Source: Bacteroidota bacterium
GTDB lineage: Bacteria > Bacteroidota > Bacteroidia > Chitinophagales > UBA2359
Direction: 5' to 3'
DNA length: 8,021 nt
NCBI GenBank assembly: GCA_020629895.1
Contig: JAHDCM010000153.1
Span: 1 to 8,021 of the forward strand
Shown: positions 5,770-8,021 of the stretch, piece after piece
How positions within the stretch are numbered: the stretch's first letter is position 1
Layout: the number at the start of each line of letters is the position of its first letter
Translations under genes and position numbers: made by a program
Notes under the pieces: model-generated
Database searches by the model: none
What the model saw: only the letters and a program-made list of their open reading frames with translations
Told to the model about the DNA's origin: nothing

Positions 5770-6339
5770 ATGATGAGATTTAATCGCACTTCGGAAAAAG
5801 ATCTAATTAAAGGCTGTATCGCCAGAAAAAGAAAATATCAACAAGCATTGTACGAGCAATCTTCTGCTAAGATGTTTTCTATTTGCTTGCGTTATGCCAA
5901 CGATTATCACAGTGCTGAGGATATTTTGCAAGAAGGCTACATCAAAGTTTTTAAAAATATTCACAAATTTCGAAGTGAAGGTTCTTTCGAAGGATGGATG
6001 CGCCGTATTTTTGTTAATACAGCTATTGAACACTACCGCAAGTCGGTACACATGTATCCAATCCTAGAAGTGAATAATTCTCATTATGATATTATCGACG
6101 ATAAAACCATTGAGCATCTAGCTGCTGAAGATTTGATGAAAATGGTACAACAATTGTCGCCTGGTTATCGTACCGTGTTCAACTTATACGTGGTTGAGGG
6201 ATATTCGCACAAAGAAATTGCTGCCATGCTAGGCATCAGTGAGGGAACCTCCAAATCGCAATTAGCCAGAGCAAGGTACTTACTCCAAAAGAAAGTTTCG
6301 CAAATACAGAGTTATTCGGAGAAAAAGTATGTCAAATAA
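5770..6339 (+). CDS. ECF-type RNA polymerase sigma factor (sigma-70 family)
   Basis: This is an extracytoplasmic-function sigma factor that would direct RNA polymerase to a specific regulon in response to an envelope signal. At 189 residues it has only the two expected domains. Region 2 spans roughly 26-93, with YANDYHSAEDILQEGYIKVF (42-61, core-binding part) and GSFEGWMRRIFVNTAIEHYRK (71-91, -10 recognition/melting). Region 4 spans roughly 120-176, with LSPGYRTVFNLYVVEGYSHK and the helix-turn-helix EIAAMLGISEGTSKSQLARA (149-168) for -35 binding. Regions 1 and 3 are absent, as usual for ECF sigmas. It begins with two Met codons (5770, 5773); no Shine-Dalgarno is visible. Its last 11 bases overlap the start of the next gene, implying coupled translation and a functional pair. 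Confidence 0.93.
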   Translation: MMRFNRTSEKDLIKGCIARKRKYQQALYEQSSAKMFSICLRYANDYHSAEDILQEGYIKVFKNIHKFRSEGSFEGWMRRIFVNTAIEHYRKSVHMYPILEVNNSHYDIIDDKTIEHLAAEDLMKMVQQLSPGYRTVFNLYVVEGYSHKEIAAMLGISEGTSKSQLARARYLLQKKVSQIQSYSEKKYVK

Positions 6340-7915
6340 GTTTGATGATATCTTTAGAGAGCAGTTAGGAGACCATAGCATCACACCTCCACCCAGAGTG
6401 TGGACTGATATGGTAGATGATCTCCCCTTGCCTATACCTTTCTATAAGCAACCTGCTTTTATTGTTAGTTCCACTATCACATCACTTCTTTTTTTAGCCT
6501 TAATAAGCTACTTCTTTTTACAAGCTCCCACTACTACCAGTAACCAAGACGAGTTAAGTGCGACTTCGCGTACAAGTTATACATATAGCTTGTTGCCTGC
6601 TATTACAAAAGTAGATCGTCCCCAAATAACTACCAAAAAGGACGCACCTACTCAATTGCTGGCAAGCAACCAATATCCAAGTACCCCATCTCCCAATTAT
6701 TCCGACACTCAACCAGTTTATCATCTTACTACCAATCGTCTCCAGTCAGCCGAACAATCAATGGTCAATCCAATGCCTGATGTAGAGGAGACGAAATCAA
6801 CAATAGAAGAAACATTACAAGTAGTAGACATGATCGCAGTACCTACGATTATGCCTGTAACTACTAATAATCAAATCTCTCAAACGCTCAGTCCTTCAAA
6901 CCCTCAGTCCTTCAAACCCTCAAACCCTCAGTCCTTCAAACCCTCAGTCCTTCAAACCCTCAAACCCTCCTCAGTCCCTCAATCTCCATATTATCCTAGC
7001 TTTGAGTTAGAGGAACGAGACCGTTCATTAGCTTCAGGAATCAATGTACTAGCTCCTACGCCAGTTGATATAGACGTAGAACAAGCAGTCGTACAGAATA
7101 CAATAATAAATACGACCGAAAAAGATCAAGCTGTGAAGCCAACGCCACTTGCCGCACCTATTGTACCAATGCCAGCTCCAGCAATCGAAAAAATAAATCC
7201 TGCATCCGTATTAGTCGTACAAGCAACTGAAGAAGAACTTGAAAAACGTCCTTTAGATAAAGAAAGCAAAGTGCCACATATTGCAGATGCCAACAAACTC
7301 TACTTTGGTACTTTTGGAAGTGTTCACAACAATTGGTTATTGGCGAATGAAGGACTTTCTTCGGCAGTAAATAATAAAGGCTTGGATCAAATGCTCGACT
7401 TTGGACATGCTTACGGTTTTGTGCTTGGTTATGACATTACCAAAAATTTTGGATTACAAGCAGAGTGGATTATCAAATCACATCAAGGACAAAAATTCGA
7501 TACCTATAATGCTGCCAAAAGAACAAGACAATTCGAAACCGATATTAACCTTGTTTATTCGCAGTTTCCATTATTATTCAAATATCGTAGAAGCCGTTAC
7601 TCTGGTTTAACCAAGCAACCAATTGTTACTAATTGGTCAGCAGGAGTGCAATATGGCGTACTTCGATCCGCAGAAATTAATGCTGATAATCCAATCTTTC
7701 AACAAGACCTCCTGAAACAAAGTAGTTGGGGATGGGTATTTGGTGTAGATTATGATATTTATTTAAGTAAAAATTACTTCGTAACACTAGGGGCAAGAAG
7801 CAGTCTCTCTACCACTTCCGATTCTTTCAACCAACTTCGTTTCCCTGGCCCTAACCGCACCAATAATCTACTCTTTGGGCTTCGCGGTGGAATTAGTTAC
7901 CGTTTTAATAAATAA
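6329..7915 (+). CDS. Membrane-anchored beta-barrel protein, probable regulator of the overlapping ECF sigma
   Basis: This 528-residue protein has four visible parts. Residues 1-42 form a short, probably cytoplasmic head (FDDIFREQLGDHSITPPPRVW), similar in style to heads of sigma-linked membrane proteins in Bacteroidota. Residues 43-65 form one hydrophobic helix. Residues 66-322 form a long Pro/Ser/Thr/Gln-rich linker, including a repeat-encoded section (186-219, with NPQSFKPS twice). Residues 323-528 look like an outer-membrane beta-barrel: alternating strands such as LYFGTFGSV, YGFVLGYDITKNFGLQAEWI, YFVTLGARSSL and LLFGLRGGISYRF, ending in an aromatic-rich final strand typical of barrels. 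There is no zinc-binding anti-sigma motif. The ATG at 6329 overlaps the sigma gene by 11 bases. I infer a transenvelope anti-sigma or sensor role from layout and overlap; the barrel part alone could be annotated as a PorT/OmpA-like barrel. Function is unproven. Confidence 0.72.
   Translation: MSNKFDDIFREQLGDHSITPPPRVWTDMVDDLPLPIPFYKQPAFIVSSTITSLLFLALISYFFLQAPTTTSNQDELSATSRTSYTYSLLPAITKVDRPQITTKKDAPTQLLASNQYPSTPSPNYSDTQPVYHLTTNRLQSAEQSMVNPMPDVEETKSTIEETLQVVDMIAVPTIMPVTTNNQISQTLSPSNPQSFKPSNPQSFKPSVLQTLKPSSVPQSPYYPSFELEERDRSLASGINVLAPTPVDIDVEQAVVQNTIINTTEKDQAVKPTPLAAPIVPMPAPAIEKINPASVLVVQATEEELEKRPLDKESKVPHIADANKLYFGTFGSVHNNWLLANEGLSSAVNNKGLDQMLDFGHAYGFVLGYDITKNFGLQAEWIIKSHQGQKFDTYNAAKRTRQFETDINLVYSQFPLLFKYRRSRYSGLTKQPIVTNWSAGVQYGVLRSAEINADNPIFQQDLLKQSSWGWVFGVDYDIYLSKNYFVTLGARSSLSTTSDSFNQLRFPGPNRTNNLLFGLRGGISYRFNK
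6879..6985 (+). repeat. Octamer tandem repeat inside the linker coding region
   Basis: The tract is built from 8-base units CTCAGTCC, TTCAAACC and CTCAAACC. From 6887 to 6966 there are ten exact units arranged as two identical 40-base copies (6887-6926 and 6927-6966). One near-unit (CTCAAACG) precedes them, and two more (CTCAGTCC, CTCAATCT) follow after a CTC insert. The unit length is not a multiple of three, so the same DNA repeat is read in different frames, giving SPSNPQSFKPSNPQSFKPS and then VLQTLKPSS. Confidence 0.93.
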
Positions 7916-7930
7916 TTTTTTGAGCGTGCC

Positions 7931-7985
7931 GCATATAAAAAAAGCGCAATAACCTTAAAACGGTTACTGCGCTTTTTTTATATGC
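7931..7985. terminator. Two-sided rho-independent terminator
   Basis: 24-base arms (7931-7954 and 7962-7985) pair with a single A-C mismatch around a 7-base loop (TTAAAAC). The GC core (AGCGCA / TGCGCT) is bordered by a run of seven As on the left and seven Ts on the right, so it can stop transcription from both directions. It starts 15 bases after the stop of the beta-barrel gene and ends the sigma/beta-barrel operon. Confidence 0.92.
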
Positions 7986-8021
7986 GTCGGGCTATCCATT
8001 TGTAGTTGCTTCATAGCCACT
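7986..8021 (+). repeat. Partial copy of the left-end dispersed repeat, cut by window end
   Basis: GTCGGGCTATCCATTTGTAG and the bases after it match the reverse complement of 120-150 at 25 of the first 31 positions; all six differences are transitions. Blocks GTCGGGCTAT and TTGTAGTTG are identical. The copy is in opposite orientation to the one at the left end and directly abuts the terminator. The rest lies beyond the window. Confidence 0.65.

Noticed and set aside
6879..6985. CRISPR-like array
   Set aside because: Units are 8 bases, contiguous with no spacers, and lie inside an open coding frame.

Overview
The window looks like a chromosomal segment of a low-GC member of the Bacteroidota. 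Gene content points to a free-living Saprospiria- or Cytophagia-type bacterium, but the genus is not resolved. Support for the phylum: no gene has a convincing Shine-Dalgarno sequence; several upstream regions carry a TAnnTTTG box, the -7 element of Bacteroidota promoters; CcmB/CcmC occur as a compact pair with a Bacteroidota-style WGxxWSNDPKQ motif; and an ECF sigma gene overlaps a membrane-anchored beta-barrel gene. There are eight credible protein genes, no rRNA or tRNA genes, and no CRISPR array.

Layout. Positions 1-255 hold no gene but contain two strong inverted-repeat structures. Minus-strand genes follow: ccmC (256-963) and ccmB (1006-1665), the membrane parts of a haem exporter for cytochrome c maturation; a DUF922-type HExxH putative metalloprotease (1777-2520) closed by its own terminator; a 500-base AT-rich spacer; and ilvE, a branched-chain aminotransferase (3020-4090), also with a clear terminator. 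A divergent intergenic region leads to plus-strand genes: a small protein possibly related to the DNA polymerase III psi subunit (4368-4832) and, 5 bases later, rdgB, the house-cleaning inosine/xanthosine triphosphatase (4838-5443). The next spacer contains a 161-bp MITE-like element with terminal inverted repeats and a TCA target duplication. It is followed by an ECF sigma factor (5770-6339) overlapping by 11 bases a 528-aa protein (6329-7915). A strong two-sided terminator ends the window, and a copy of the repeat seen at the left end begins directly after it.

How the parts relate. ccmB/ccmC and rdgB with its partner are housekeeping units. The most interesting unit is the sigma/beta-barrel pair. 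The downstream protein appears to have a short cytoplasmic head, one inner-membrane helix, a roughly 250-residue Pro/Ser/Thr-rich linker and a C-terminal outer-membrane-type barrel, so one polypeptide could span the envelope and control the sigma factor. The linker gene carries an octamer tandem array, including a perfect 40-base duplication. Because 8 and 40 are not multiples of three, any change in copy number would shift the frame and remove the barrel, which is the signature expected of a phase-variable locus. This is a sequence-based hypothesis, not a demonstrated function.
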